64,000 nucleotides of DNA from Nostoc cf. commune SO-36 (GCF_023734775.1 NZ_AP025732.1:4347001-4411000), one strand, 5' to 3'. Positions 56,268 to 64,000 are shown, numbered from the stretch's first letter. Notes: generated by a model not told the origin, from the letters alone. Translations and numbers: made by a program.

Positions 56268-57449
56268 TTGCTTATGATATCAAAGAAATTCACGTTTTTG
56301 TACAGCCTCTATTCGCTGCTGCCTTTTACGATCATGGATCGCTATCTTACCAGCGAATTGTTAGCGCCGTTTTTCTTTGGTGTTGGAGCTTTTTCATCAA
56401 TTGGCGTTACCATTGATGCTGTGTTTGATCTCGTCAGAAAAATCGTAGAATCTGGGCTACCCATAGACATTGCTATTCAAGTTTTTTTGTTAAAGTTTCC
56501 CAACTTTATTGTTTTAGCCTTCCCCATGTCTACGCTGCTGGCTACTTTGATGACCTACAGTCGTCTTTCTAGCGAGAGCGAACTAATAGCCTTACGTGGT
56601 TGTGGCGTGAGTGTCTATCGGATGGTGCTAACTGCTGTGATGTTAAGTCTTGTGGTTACAGGAATGACATTTGTGTTTAACGAACAAATTGCACCAGCAG
56701 CAAATTATCAAGCGGCGAGGACTCTGGAGAAAGCACTCAAATCAGACAAGCCAACTTTTAAACAGCAAAATATTTTTTATCCTGAATATCAAGATGTTAC
56801 CCAGCCGGATGGTTCTAAAAATCGGATATTGACACGCTTGTTTTACGCCGACCAATTTGATGGTAAGCGTATGATGGGTTTGACGATTATAGATCGCTCA
56901 ACAAAAGGTCTGAATCAAATTTTGGTATCAGAATCTGCCCAGTGGAATGCTTCGCAAAATGTCTGGGATTTTTATAACGGTACTATCTATTTTGTCGCTG
57001 CCGATCGCTCTTATCGCAACATCGTTAGATTTGAACAGCAGCAACTGCAACTACCGCGCACGCCATTAAGTCTGGCAGAAAAAAGCCGAGACTATGGGGA
57101 GATGAATATTGCCGACGCATTAGATCAACTACAAGTAGAATATCTTGGTGGCGATCGCCAAAAAATTCGTAAACTTCAAGTAAGGATTCAACAAAAAATC
57201 TCCTTGCCCTTTGTATGCGTAGTTTTTGGCTTAGTAGGCGCAGCAATGGGAAGCATACCCCAGCGAACTGGAAGAGGTACCAGTTTTGGGATTAGCGTCA
57301 TAGTTATATTTTCGTACTACTTAATTTTCTTTATTAGTGGTGCGATCGCACAAGCAGGTGTCATCTCTCCCTTTATGGGGGCTTGGTTGCCCAACTTTGT
57401 TTTTTTGGGAATAGGTCTATTTTTATTGATGCGAGTTGCCAACCGGTAA
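56268..57449 (+). CDS. LptF/LptG family permease
   Basis: About 372-393 residues; starts at 56274 (MISKKF) or 56334 (MDRYLTSELL) are most likely. YjgP/YjgQ fold: MDRYLTSELLAPFFFGVGAF, then about three membrane segments including LKFPNFIVLAFPMSTLLATL. A periplasmic beta-jellyroll at about 150-270 and three C-terminal segments follow (SLPFVCVVFGLVGAAMG, ISVIVIFSYYLIFFISG, FVFLGIGLFLLMRV). Cyanobacteria often have one such protein. Completes the Lpt set with lptA and lptB. Confidence 0.88.
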   Translation: MLMISKKFTFLYSLYSLLPFTIMDRYLTSELLAPFFFGVGAFSSIGVTIDAVFDLVRKIVESGLPIDIAIQVFLLKFPNFIVLAFPMSTLLATLMTYSRLSSESELIALRGCGVSVYRMVLTAVMLSLVVTGMTFVFNEQIAPAANYQAARTLEKALKSDKPTFKQQNIFYPEYQDVTQPDGSKNRILTRLFYADQFDGKRMMGLTIIDRSTKGLNQILVSESAQWNASQNVWDFYNGTIYFVAADRSYRNIVRFEQQQLQLPRTPLSLAEKSRDYGEMNIADALDQLQVEYLGGDRQKIRKLQVRIQQKISLPFVCVVFGLVGAAMGSIPQRTGRGTSFGISVIVIFSYYLIFFISGAIAQAGVISPFMGAWLPNFVFLGIGLFLLMRVANR

Positions 57450-57961
57450 ATTGAGGAAGATGGAGGGACAAGGAAGAATAATGATTGTTTGCTTGGGGAC
57501 TTCCAGAAATTAAATTATTCAATTTTGGGAGCGAAGACGAGATCGTTAAATTCTTCCTCCCCTGCTCCCCCTGCTCCCCCTGCTTCCTCATCCCCACACC
57601 TGAATTAAGAATGACGATATCCCGGTGCAGCGCTTTTATGGAGGTATCGAAGCACTGACTTTTCACGGTATCTGGAAAACCTCTCTCTAAATCTCTCTCC
57701 TAAAAGGAGAGAGACTTTGAATTTCCCCCTTCCTGCATTGGGAGGAGGTTTTTCGTGGACTTTTCCACATAACGTGAAAAATCAGATCGAAGCATTGCAG
57801 GGCACAGTTTGCTAAATAGGAAGTAAAAAAGGTCAAGTCCTGATGTTATCCAATGTGACCAATGCTCAAAAACTAAGCATAAATTGCGATCGCATTCTGC
57901 CGATCACAAATAATAAATAGGAATTGACCGACAAGGGGATGCGATCGCTACTGAAGATACT
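57450..57961. other. Gene-free stretch with E7 element
   Basis: 511 bp between convergent genes. Holds CCCTGCTCC-type heptamer filler (57556-57585) and the E7 element with 9-bp target duplication. No gene. Confidence 0.6.
57646..57794. mobile_element. TIR element E7 with 9-bp target duplication
   Basis: The body is 57655-57785 (131 bp) with ends CTGACTTTTCACG and CGTGAAAAATCAG. ATCGAAGCA is repeated at 57646-57654 and 57786-57794. The interior carries CTCTCTCCTAAAAGGAGAGA and TTCCCCCTTCC. A related sequence at about 14805-15166 is split by E1. Confidence 0.75.
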
Positions 57962-58558
57962 TTATTTATTAATTGCCGCCAATTGCCTCATTTTCCAGAA
58001 ATAGCTAGAAATAAAATTTGTAATAATATGAGCGACAATCGGCACTAACAAGTTGCCAGTAAGCAGAGCGCTATATGCGAATATCATCCCGACAATCGTT
58101 GCCCAAATCACATAAGGCCATTGTTGGGAACCGCTATAATGCAAAATGCCAAAGCAAAGACTGGATACAATAACAGCCAAATGATCCAAGCCTAAAGCTG
58201 GCAGCATCACACCTCTAAATAATAATTCTTCGCTCAACCCCGGCAGTAGCCCCAACCAAATTAAGTCTGGCAAAACTAAAGGCTTCAGCACCATTTCTAA
58301 ATAATAATCTGCACTTTTACGATAGCCAGCCCACAGGCGATAAGTTAAGCTACTTAACGCGGTGATGACAAACCCCAGCCCTACACCCAACAGCAACTCT
58401 CTTTGGTTCAAGTTCCAAGAAAATAGAGAAAAGTTGCCAAAGTGTAACGAAAGTTTGGCGACAATCAACAAAATAATTGCAGTCGCTCCCATCGCCCCAA
58501 GTATTTGGATGCGCGTCAGGTATGGAATTTCTGGCTCTTTCTTTTGTTGTTCAATCAC
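57962..58558 (-). CDS. CPBP-family intramembrane metalloprotease
   Basis: 198 residues with about five membrane segments. The abortive-infection/CAAX-type motifs are LSEELLFRGVMLP (EExxxR), FGILHYSG (FxxxH) and PIVAHIITNF (HxxxN/B). Family members process prenylated or bacteriocin-like substrates. Role here unknown. Confidence 0.88.
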   Translation of the reverse strand: MIEQQKKEPEIPYLTRIQILGAMGATAIILLIVAKLSLHFGNFSLFSWNLNQRELLLGVGLGFVITALSSLTYRLWAGYRKSADYYLEMVLKPLVLPDLIWLGLLPGLSEELLFRGVMLPALGLDHLAVIVSSLCFGILHYSGSQQWPYVIWATIVGMIFAYSALLTGNLLVPIVAHIITNFISSYFWKMRQLAAINK

Positions 58559-58593
58559 AGGCTTTTAAGGGGCATTGGGCAAAAAGACAATAA

Positions 58594-59657
58594 CTAATGA
58601 CTAATTGACTGCAAAGGTAATAATTTAGGACGCAGAGCGGAAGGGTTGATGCCTGCTTTATGTGCTACTAATACACCTATTGCTTCTAAATATGAGTTTA
58701 CCTGTATAGCTTTGATCCCCAACGGTTGGGGAGGAACTCTTATCAGAGTTTTATTTTCTTCTACTGTAATTATTTGGCATCGTCTTTGGCTTAAACTTAG
58801 TAAAGCACTGCTACCACAAGCAGTTGCAGGTGCGATCGCAGCATCTACTTCATCTGCCCAAATATCTCTTTTTTCTGATGCAGTCGCTCCTTTATCTATT
58901 ATAAATTGTGGGGCACGACTTAATCCTACAAGGACGCACGGCAAAAAAGTATAGCCTAATTCTTCGGCGGCAGAACGCGGAGATAAATCAGGTTGTGGAG
59001 GTTCGCTCAAAAGGGCGGGAGAATGGGCGCAAGGAATTTGAAAGGTTCGCACTAGCAAATGGCTAATTACGGCTTCTGCACCCGCCAGAGAATCTACGCC
59101 CTCACCCTGACGATATTTTTGTACTGCTTCCTCATCCATATCATCGGGGAAACGGGCAACAACTGCGATCGCTTCTGCCCCCGCTTTTTTAATTAATATC
59201 TCGGCTGCCCGTAATAAACTATCTGGGTTGCCAATTGTCCCCCAACTCGTTCCCGATGCTGTAGTACGCAATTCTACATTTAATGGGGCATCTGTAATTA
59301 CATAATCTGTTAAAGTCAATCCTAGAGTTGCTCTGACTGCATCGGCGGCTTGTATATGTCGTAGCCGTAACTCGGCTCAATACCTTGGTCTAAAAGCAAA
59401 CCCACTTTGTTGTTACGGACTGGACGCAAACCCCAGCATCCAGAGGCGAATTTGTCAAGCCCGTAACCTTCAACATAGAAAGCGTTAGGAAGGTTCCAGT
59501 ATAAACTTGCGCCATTGAGGACATTGGGGTGAGTAATTAGGCGATCGCAAACCTGTGCTATGACTCTAGCAACAGGTAAAGCATCTCCTGCATAACCCCC
59601 AATGGCAGCCCCAACGCCTGTTGGTACGATTAAGATAGCGGTGTATGGACGATTCAT
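58594..59657 (-). CDS. DUF3326 protein, frameshifted
   Basis: 354 residues after repair. The N-terminal part (AILIVPTGVGAAIGGYAGDA, then LPVARVIAQ) and C-terminal part (SPRSAAEELGYTFLPCVLVG, CGSSALLSLSQRR) match the cyanobacterial DUF3326 family over full length. A missing G near 59377 (GAGCCGAGTTACGG for GAGCCGGAGTTACGG) separates two frames; repaired it reads EPELRLRHIQAADAVRATLG. Function unknown. Confidence 0.8.
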
Positions 59658-59710
59658 TTTAAGTTATTTCCCACTCTCCAGGGCTATTTCGTTCTAAACA
59701 CAAACTGCCC

Positions 59711-59802
59711 AGAACTAAAGTCCGTTAAAACGGGCTATAACCTTTTCTTAGTCGTCTTAAGACGACTTTTGCTATTAGACTCAGAATTAATTCTGAGGCG
59801 GG
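59711..59802. repeat. REP-like triple-hairpin unit
   Basis: Three hairpins in a row: CCGTTAAAACGG, AGTCGTCTTAAGACGACT (59750-59767) and CTCAGAATTAATTCTGAG (59780-59797). They are joined by CTAAAGTC at the left, the linker TTTGCTATTAG, and GCGGG at the right. The same skeleton with different stems is at 63483-63577. Confidence 0.75.
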
Positions 59803-59853
59803 CTAGATGAAAATGAAATAACCTTTGCCCACTCTCAACTTTTAACTCCTAAC

Positions 59854-60060
59854 TCAATACTGGCTTAATGCCTCGCTATCGTTAACAGCACTTTTTGTCA
59901 CCACAGCTTCAACTGTAGCTTTTTGTTCATCAGCATCCACAGAAGTAACTGCCCAACGCAGAGGTTCGCCTTGTTTCTTCAACTCTGTTTCAATTACTTC
60001 TAGTAACTCTGCGGGAGTTTCTTGTAAATCAATTTCTGCGGTAATAAAATGAGTAGTCAT
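59854..60060 (-). CDS. Conserved small hypothetical protein
   Basis: 68 residues: THFITAEIDLQETPAELLEV, then EPLRWAVTSVDADEQKATVE and AVVTKS. An alpha/beta pattern of the kind conserved in cyanobacteria, without known function. Codons are coherent and ATG at 60060 is well placed. Confidence 0.65.
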   Translation of the reverse strand: MTTHFITAEIDLQETPAELLEVIETELKKQGEPLRWAVTSVDADEQKATVEAVVTKSAVNDSEALSQY

Positions 60061-60207
60061 TTTGGTAAATCCTGTTGATTTGTAGTTTCTAGAATAGCTG
60101 ATTTCATCTGCAATGAAATACTTGCGTAATTTATCAGATTTGGTAATTTCCGTGAACAGTTATTCAGTTATGAATAATCATCCGATATACTGATAACTGT
60201 TCACTAA

Positions 60208-60528
60208 TTATTTGCCTTTGCCAAATTGTAACTGATAAAGTGCATCTTCTTTTTCCGTCTGAATTTTCAAATCAGAAAGGGGTTTGGCAATACAAAGCAA
60301 TACGTAACCTTGCTTTTGCAAATCTGGACTAACGCCCATACCATCAGTTTGATCCACAGTTCCCTCGCTTATTTGACCGGCGCAAGTTGTGCAAACACCT
60401 GCATTACAAGAACTCGGCAGTTCCAAACCAGCAGCTTCGGCAACTGATAAGATCGTTTCATTTTCAGGAACTTGCAAGGTATGAATTTTGCCTTGGTGAT
60501 CAATTTCTACGGTGTAAGTTTTGGGCAT
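60208..60528 (-). CDS. [2Fe-2S] plant-type ferredoxin
   Basis: 106 residues from ATG at 60528. Cluster cysteines in LPSSCNAGVCTTCAGQI (CxxxxCxxC) and VLLCIAKP. The C-terminal extension (about 20 residues beyond the cluster) is longer than in photosynthetic PetF, resembling the alternative or C-terminally extended ferredoxins of cyanobacteria. Electron partner unknown. Confidence 0.9.
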   Translation of the reverse strand: MPKTYTVEIDHQGKIHTLQVPENETILSVAEAAGLELPSSCNAGVCTTCAGQISEGTVDQTDGMGVSPDLQKQGYVLLCIAKPLSDLKIQTEKEDALYQLQFGKGK

Positions 60529-60716
60529 ATACAAAAGAAGCGTGATGCAACGGACAAATGTATTAGTTTATCTGAATTAGTTAAAAATATCCAGATGTTA
60601 CTATAAAAATTTAGGGAAAAGATTGATAATTATAACAACCAATTCTGAACAACTTTTAGGTTAGTAACATTATTTACTATACAATACACAAATAAATTAG
60701 TTAAATTTGCTTATAT

Positions 60717-61214
60717 ATGAATATGCGCGATCGCGTTTCTTTAGAGACTGTATCTGTAAGTCTGCCTTTTGGCATTGGTTCGATGTCGTGGAAGGTTGAC
60801 ACCACACAAAAGAAGGCGGCTTGGTCGCTGTATGTGGAATTGGTGACGCGCATTGCTGTGCAACCATTAGAAGTTGACCAGGGTTTGGTACGGGAAGCGA
60901 TGAACTCTCTTTATAGTTTATTTGGCACTACCCGCGAAGTTCTCAAAGCAGCCGGGCCGGATGTGGGGGCTTCTCGTGATTCAGTGGGGGGAATTGCGAT
61001 CGCAGTGTTGAATAATGGGTTAAGGCCGTTTTTGGCTAAATGGCATCCGTTGTTGCAAGCGTGGGAAGCTAGACGACCTGTGGGGGTGAGTCCGAAGGAA
61101 CATGAGCAGAGTTGGTCGGAGGAAGCAAAGTTGCGAAGTGAGTTGGAAGTTTTGCGCGGTGGGTTGGAAGATTACGCCAAGGCGTTGGCAAAAATTGCTG
61201 GGGTGGAGGAGTGA
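60717..61214 (+). CDS. Conserved partner protein of a TIR-GUN4 module
   Basis: 165 residues (ATG at 60717 or 60723), mostly helical: VSVSLPFGIGSMSWKVDTTQ, then WSLYVELVTRIAVQPLE, MNSLYSLFGTTREVLKAAGP, and LRPFLAKWHPLLQAWEARRP, ending in a short coiled coil. No domain I can name. Its TGA stop overlaps the GTG start of the TIR gene (GTGA), so the two are translationally coupled. It is probably a regulator or sensor for the TIR protein. Confidence 0.65.
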   Translation: MNMRDRVSLETVSVSLPFGIGSMSWKVDTTQKKAAWSLYVELVTRIAVQPLEVDQGLVREAMNSLYSLFGTTREVLKAAGPDVGASRDSVGGIAIAVLNNGLRPFLAKWHPLLQAWEARRPVGVSPKEHEQSWSEEAKLRSELEVLRGGLEDYAKALAKIAGVEE

Positions 61215-62208
61215 TAACTGCCAAAGGATGTTTTCCTCTGCCACAATAGCAAAGAAAAGGCAGAGGTAGAAAAAATTAGAGCGCAGCTATTACAAGAAGG
61301 AATAGATGCTTGGCTAGATAAATATGACTTTGAGCCATTTCTTCCTTGGCAAGACCAACTAGAAACAATTATTTCACAAATCAAAGCAGCAGCCATATTT
61401 ATAGGTTCATCTGGTGTAGGCCCGTGGGCAGATATTGAAATGAAGGAGTTTCTTGTTGAATTTGTACAACGAAAACTACGTATGGGCTTAGTAATTCTTC
61501 CTGGTTGTCCTGATGAACTTATAAATACAGTTCCAAGATTCATGAAGCGGTTCCATTGTGTAGATTTTCGCCAACCAGATCCTGAACCGATGGGACAGTT
61601 GATTTGGGGTATTACTGGGAACAAGCCAAGGAGTAACGCCCATAATTCAGGCTCAATCACCAACAATTCCGCCGAAGCAAGAACTTGTGTTTTTAGGAGA
61701 TATTTCTCTGCCGAAGCGAGAACTTGTGTTTTTGGGAGATATTTCTCCTCCAGAACGCGACTTAGATGACCTATTCTCAGAAAAAGGCATAAACTACACC
61801 AGACTGCGTGACCTACTCGCAGCAAAAAACTGGGAAGAAGCCGACCAAGAAACCTATCGGGTGATGATTCAGGCTGTAGGTAAAAAAGATGGCGACTACT
61901 TCGTCTCAAACGAACTCTTAAATTTTCCTTGCACTGACTTACGCACAATTGACCGCTTATGGGTAGAATACAGCAATAGACAATTTGGCTTCAGCGTCCA
62001 GAAAAAAATTTACTTGAGCGTTGGCGGTAAAGCTGACGGCAAGTTTTACGAAAAAGCCTGGGAGAAGTTTGGCGATCGCGTGGGATGGAGAGTGAAAATT
62101 AATTGGATTTCTTACGAATGTATAAGGTATTCAGATGTTAACTTTGATACCTCTTCCCCAGAGGGGACACCTCCCTATAGTGGCTGGGACACCTCCCGGT
62201 TTTTATAA
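61211..62208 (+). CDS. TIR-GUN4 domain protein, two frameshifts
   Basis: About 331 residues after repair. TIR domain at about 1-135: DVFLCHNSKEKAEVEKI, WLDKYDFEPFLPWQDQLE (Glu in the usual catalytic area), AAIFIGSSGVGPW. Then a linker with a 13-residue repeat (ELVFLGDIS-L/P-P). A GUN4-type domain follows at about 185-331 (YTRLRDLLAAKNWEEADQET, TIDRLWVEYSNRQFGFSVQ). GTG start at 61211 overlaps the upstream stop. Extra bases at about 61226 and 61629 break the frame. TIR domains in such proteins often cleave NAD; GUN4 binds tetrapyrroles in its classic role. Likely a stress or defence effector. Confidence 0.75.
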
Positions 62209-62216
62209 GCATTTTT

Positions 62217-63102
62217 CTATACACAACGGGTTGTGTGGTAGGTTCCATACTCTCGCATCGAGACTTGTAAACTGTAACATTTAAGGCTCTCAGATATTTT
62301 TAAAGATTTATTACAAGCCCCGGATGCACGGTAGAATAAACATTTCAGATTTCCGATACCTGGCACTGCGGGGTTATAACAGTTCGCCTGAATAAATTTT
62401 TTTGCTACCTCATGCACCTCCGTATCTTCAGTGACTCTCTGCTTATCCCAAGGCAAACTCATCTGTCCCGGTGATTTCTTCTTACTCTTATTCTTCAAAG
62501 AAGGCAAAAAACGACTACCCCAATGATTCCTTTTTTCAGGCTTTGCCTTTGGTCGATATTTCTTACAAAACTGGCGATATCTAGCAGCGCATTCTTCCAA
62601 CGTCCTCCCCAATAGCAAAAACGCCGGATGCCATTGAGTGATACCATCATTACTCAAGCGGTCATGAGTGCCGTAATTGCTGAAGTCGTAGAAAAAACCC
62701 TGCTGTATTCCTGCGGCTTTCGGGTTAGCGTGGATATATCGCAGAGTATTTAACGCACGGCGTTTATCTGTATTGGCAAAACCTGTACTGTGGTAGCGCT
62801 TTTCCCAAAAATGCCCCGTGCGGTTGAGCATTCGGTTAAAACACATAGCAGTATACCAATTCAACCAGTGCATAATTTACGGTAAATCTTCTGGTTGTTT
62901 GGGTTCCAGCAGATAATGCACATGATTGCTCATAATGCACAAAGCATAGAGCTTAAATTGATATTTTTCCTGTGCCTTCTTGATGGCATACAGAAAGACT
63001 TCGCGGCATTCTAAGCGCGTTAGGCAAAGTTCGCGGTTATTGCAGCGAGTTCGTGATGTGATAGCAAAAGCCTGATTGTAAATTACGTTTTGGGCGAGGC
63101 AT
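62217..63102 (-). pseudogene. REP-associated tyrosine transposase (RAYT, Y1_Tnp), decayed
   Basis: Reconstructed 294 codons from ATG at 63102: MPRPKRNLQSGFCYHITN, CREVFLYAIKKAQEKYQF, and the HUH site IMSNHVHYLL. A downstream portion follows with HFWEKRYHSTGFANTDKRRA (catalytic Tyr region) and RALNTLRYIHANPKAAG. An extra T at about 63049 and a TAA at 62876-62878 (LPKIMHW read as LP-stop) inactivate it. RAYTs handle REP-type hairpins; such hairpin units lie at 59711 and 63388. Confidence 0.75.
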
Positions 63103-63166
63103 GAAAAAAATCGTTAAAATACCACGCTTGCTATAATGCACTCACCAACAAACTTTGCTCATCAAT

Positions 63167-63355
63167 GTTACAACATTAAGCCTTAAAGCTAGAACCTTAA
63201 GCCTTAAAGTTACAACATTAAGTCTTAAAGCTAGAACCTTAAGCCTTAAGGTTACAACATTAAGCTTTAGAGCTAGAACATTAAGCCTTAAGGTTACAAC
63301 ATTAAGCCTTAGAGCTAGAACCTTAAGCCTTAAGGTTACAACATTAAGCCTTAAA
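63167..63355. repeat. 21-bp tandem array D, 9 units in alternating pairs
   Basis: Units alternate between GTTACAACATTAAGCCTTAAA-like and GCTAGAACCTTAAGCCTTAA-like forms, giving a 42-bp higher-order repeat. CTTAAG palindromes recur. No spacers. Confidence 0.92.
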
Positions 63356-63387
63356 GTTAAAGCGATATGGAATACAGACCATTTGTA

Positions 63388-63623
63388 GGGGCACAGCAAT
63401 GCTCATTGATGTCAACTTAAGCTAGAAATAGCTTCGCTGCGGGCTTCATAACCCGCCAGAGAATGAATTCTCTGGCTCATAGCTAAAGTCTACTGAAGTA
63501 GACTGAATATTTTTGGGGATATCTAGTCATCTTCAGATGACTTTTGCTATTAGCAAGGAACTTCAGTTCCTTGCGGGACATAGTTTTTGCGTTAAGTTGA
63601 CACCAATGAGCAATGCTGTGCCC
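63388..63623. repeat. TIR element E5 packed with hairpins
   Basis: 236 bp with about 32-bp inverted ends (GGGCACAGCAATGCTCATTG ... and complement, three mismatches). Inside are five hairpins: GCGGG...CCCGC, CCAGAGAATGAATTCTCTGG, AGTCTACTGAAGTAGACT (63487-63504), AGTCATCTTCAGATGACT (63525-63542) and AAGGAACTTCAGTTCCTT (63555-63572). No target duplication seen. Confidence 0.8.
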
Positions 63624-63801
63624 TATTGTCTATTGCTTAAACATAATATTATTTTGCTGAAAATCAACCTTTGACGATTTAATTCCGAGAAATTACGGGC
63701 ATAAATAAAAACTTTTACTAAAACAATGCGCTTTTTGCTGAACCATAATCCAGGTTAATTGAGACACAATAGCTGTGTAAAGCTTTTAAAAGCGTAAAAT
63801 T

Positions 63802-64000
63802 ATGACTAGAAGAAAACGTAGTTCTCGGATTTTAGAAAAAGCTGAGTTTAGAGTTGCCGGGCTGAAAGCTATCAATCCAAATATCAATTTTGATGATACT
63901 CACAACTTGCAAAACCTGACTCAATTAATAGACAATTTTCACAATCTGCTTGATGATTATAACGCTGCGATCGCTATGATTGACTCTTCTAGGAATAAGC
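63802..64000 (+). CDS. Hypothetical protein, runs off the window
   Basis: The first 66 codons are visible, with a basic start (MTRRKRSSRILEKAEFRVAG), then LKAINPNINFDDTHNLQNLT and helical LIDNFHNLLDDYNAAIAMID. No family recognised from this part. The 3' end lies outside. Confidence 0.55.
   Translation, partial: MTRRKRSSRILEKAEFRVAGLKAINPNINFDDTHNLQNLTQLIDNFHNLLDDYNAAIAMIDSSRNK

Noticed and set aside
63142..63399. Leucine-rich repeat-like frames across array D
   Set aside because: By-product of the 21-bp units.

Overview
The window looks like chromosome of a filamentous, heterocyst-type cyanobacterium (Nostoc/Anabaena group). The reasons are: frequent GCGATCGC octamers (HIP1), many heptameric tandem repeats between genes, a helical carotenoid protein, a high-affinity bicarbonate transporter, ferredoxin-thioredoxin reductase, squalene-hopene cyclase, a Yfr2-type small RNA, and many protein families seen mainly in cyanobacteria. 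No rRNA, tRNA or CRISPR array was seen.

Layout. 0.2-8.3 kb: PEP-CTERM protein, helical carotenoid protein, MacB/LolD-type ABC ATPase, pentapeptide protein, LytR-CpsA-Psr protein, mannose-1-phosphate guanylyltransferase, ABC1/UbiB kinase. 8.7-13.7 kb: an ABC-2 exporter operon split by an IS607-type element, a Yfr2 small RNA, an HD hydrolase, a lipoate/octanoate ligase and a YbjN protein. 13.9-19.9 kb: a four-gene cmpABCD-like operon (minus strand) whose gaps are filled with repeats. 20.5-30.1 kb: argJ, a 1199-residue multi-GAF membrane-anchored signalling protein, gatB, shc. 30.2-31.1 kb: relics of hpnB and of an AbiEii-type module. 31.1-38.9 kb: a RexT-like redox repressor divergent from thioredoxin and a run of redox/detoxification genes (SDR, old yellow enzyme, nitroreductase, MFS, SDR, methyltransferase, GST). 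39.4-45.4 kb: a 1999-residue secreted DUF4347/FG-GAP/Calx-beta/RTX protein. 45.9-54.5 kb: GHL10 hydrolase, DUF6887/DUF6888, M50 protease, a radical-SAM SPL homologue, Uma2, DUF58, ftrC-DUF309. 54.7-57.4 kb: lptA-lptB-lptF/G. 58-60.5 kb: CPBP protease, DUF3326, ferredoxin. 60.7-62.2 kb: a two-gene TIR-GUN4 conflict-type module followed by a decayed REP-associated transposase.

Two features stand out. First, the intergenic DNA is crowded with small repeats: four 21-bp-period tandem arrays of unrelated sequence, several short terminal-inverted-repeat elements (three copies with perfect 9-11 bp target duplications, two families with conserved ends but different interiors), and multi-hairpin REP-like units whose stems differ while their linkers stay the same. 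Second, about a dozen otherwise intact genes, including the housekeeping genes gatB and argJ, carry single-base insertions or deletions. These look mainly like sequence or assembly errors, superimposed on true decay (hpnB, AbiEii, tnpB, RAYT). Coordinates given for frameshifted genes cover the whole reconstructed gene.

The best candidates for under-described biology are the TIR-GUN4 pair, the pseudo-receiver/multi-GAF/two-TM protein, and the 21-bp arrays with their variable-interior elements.
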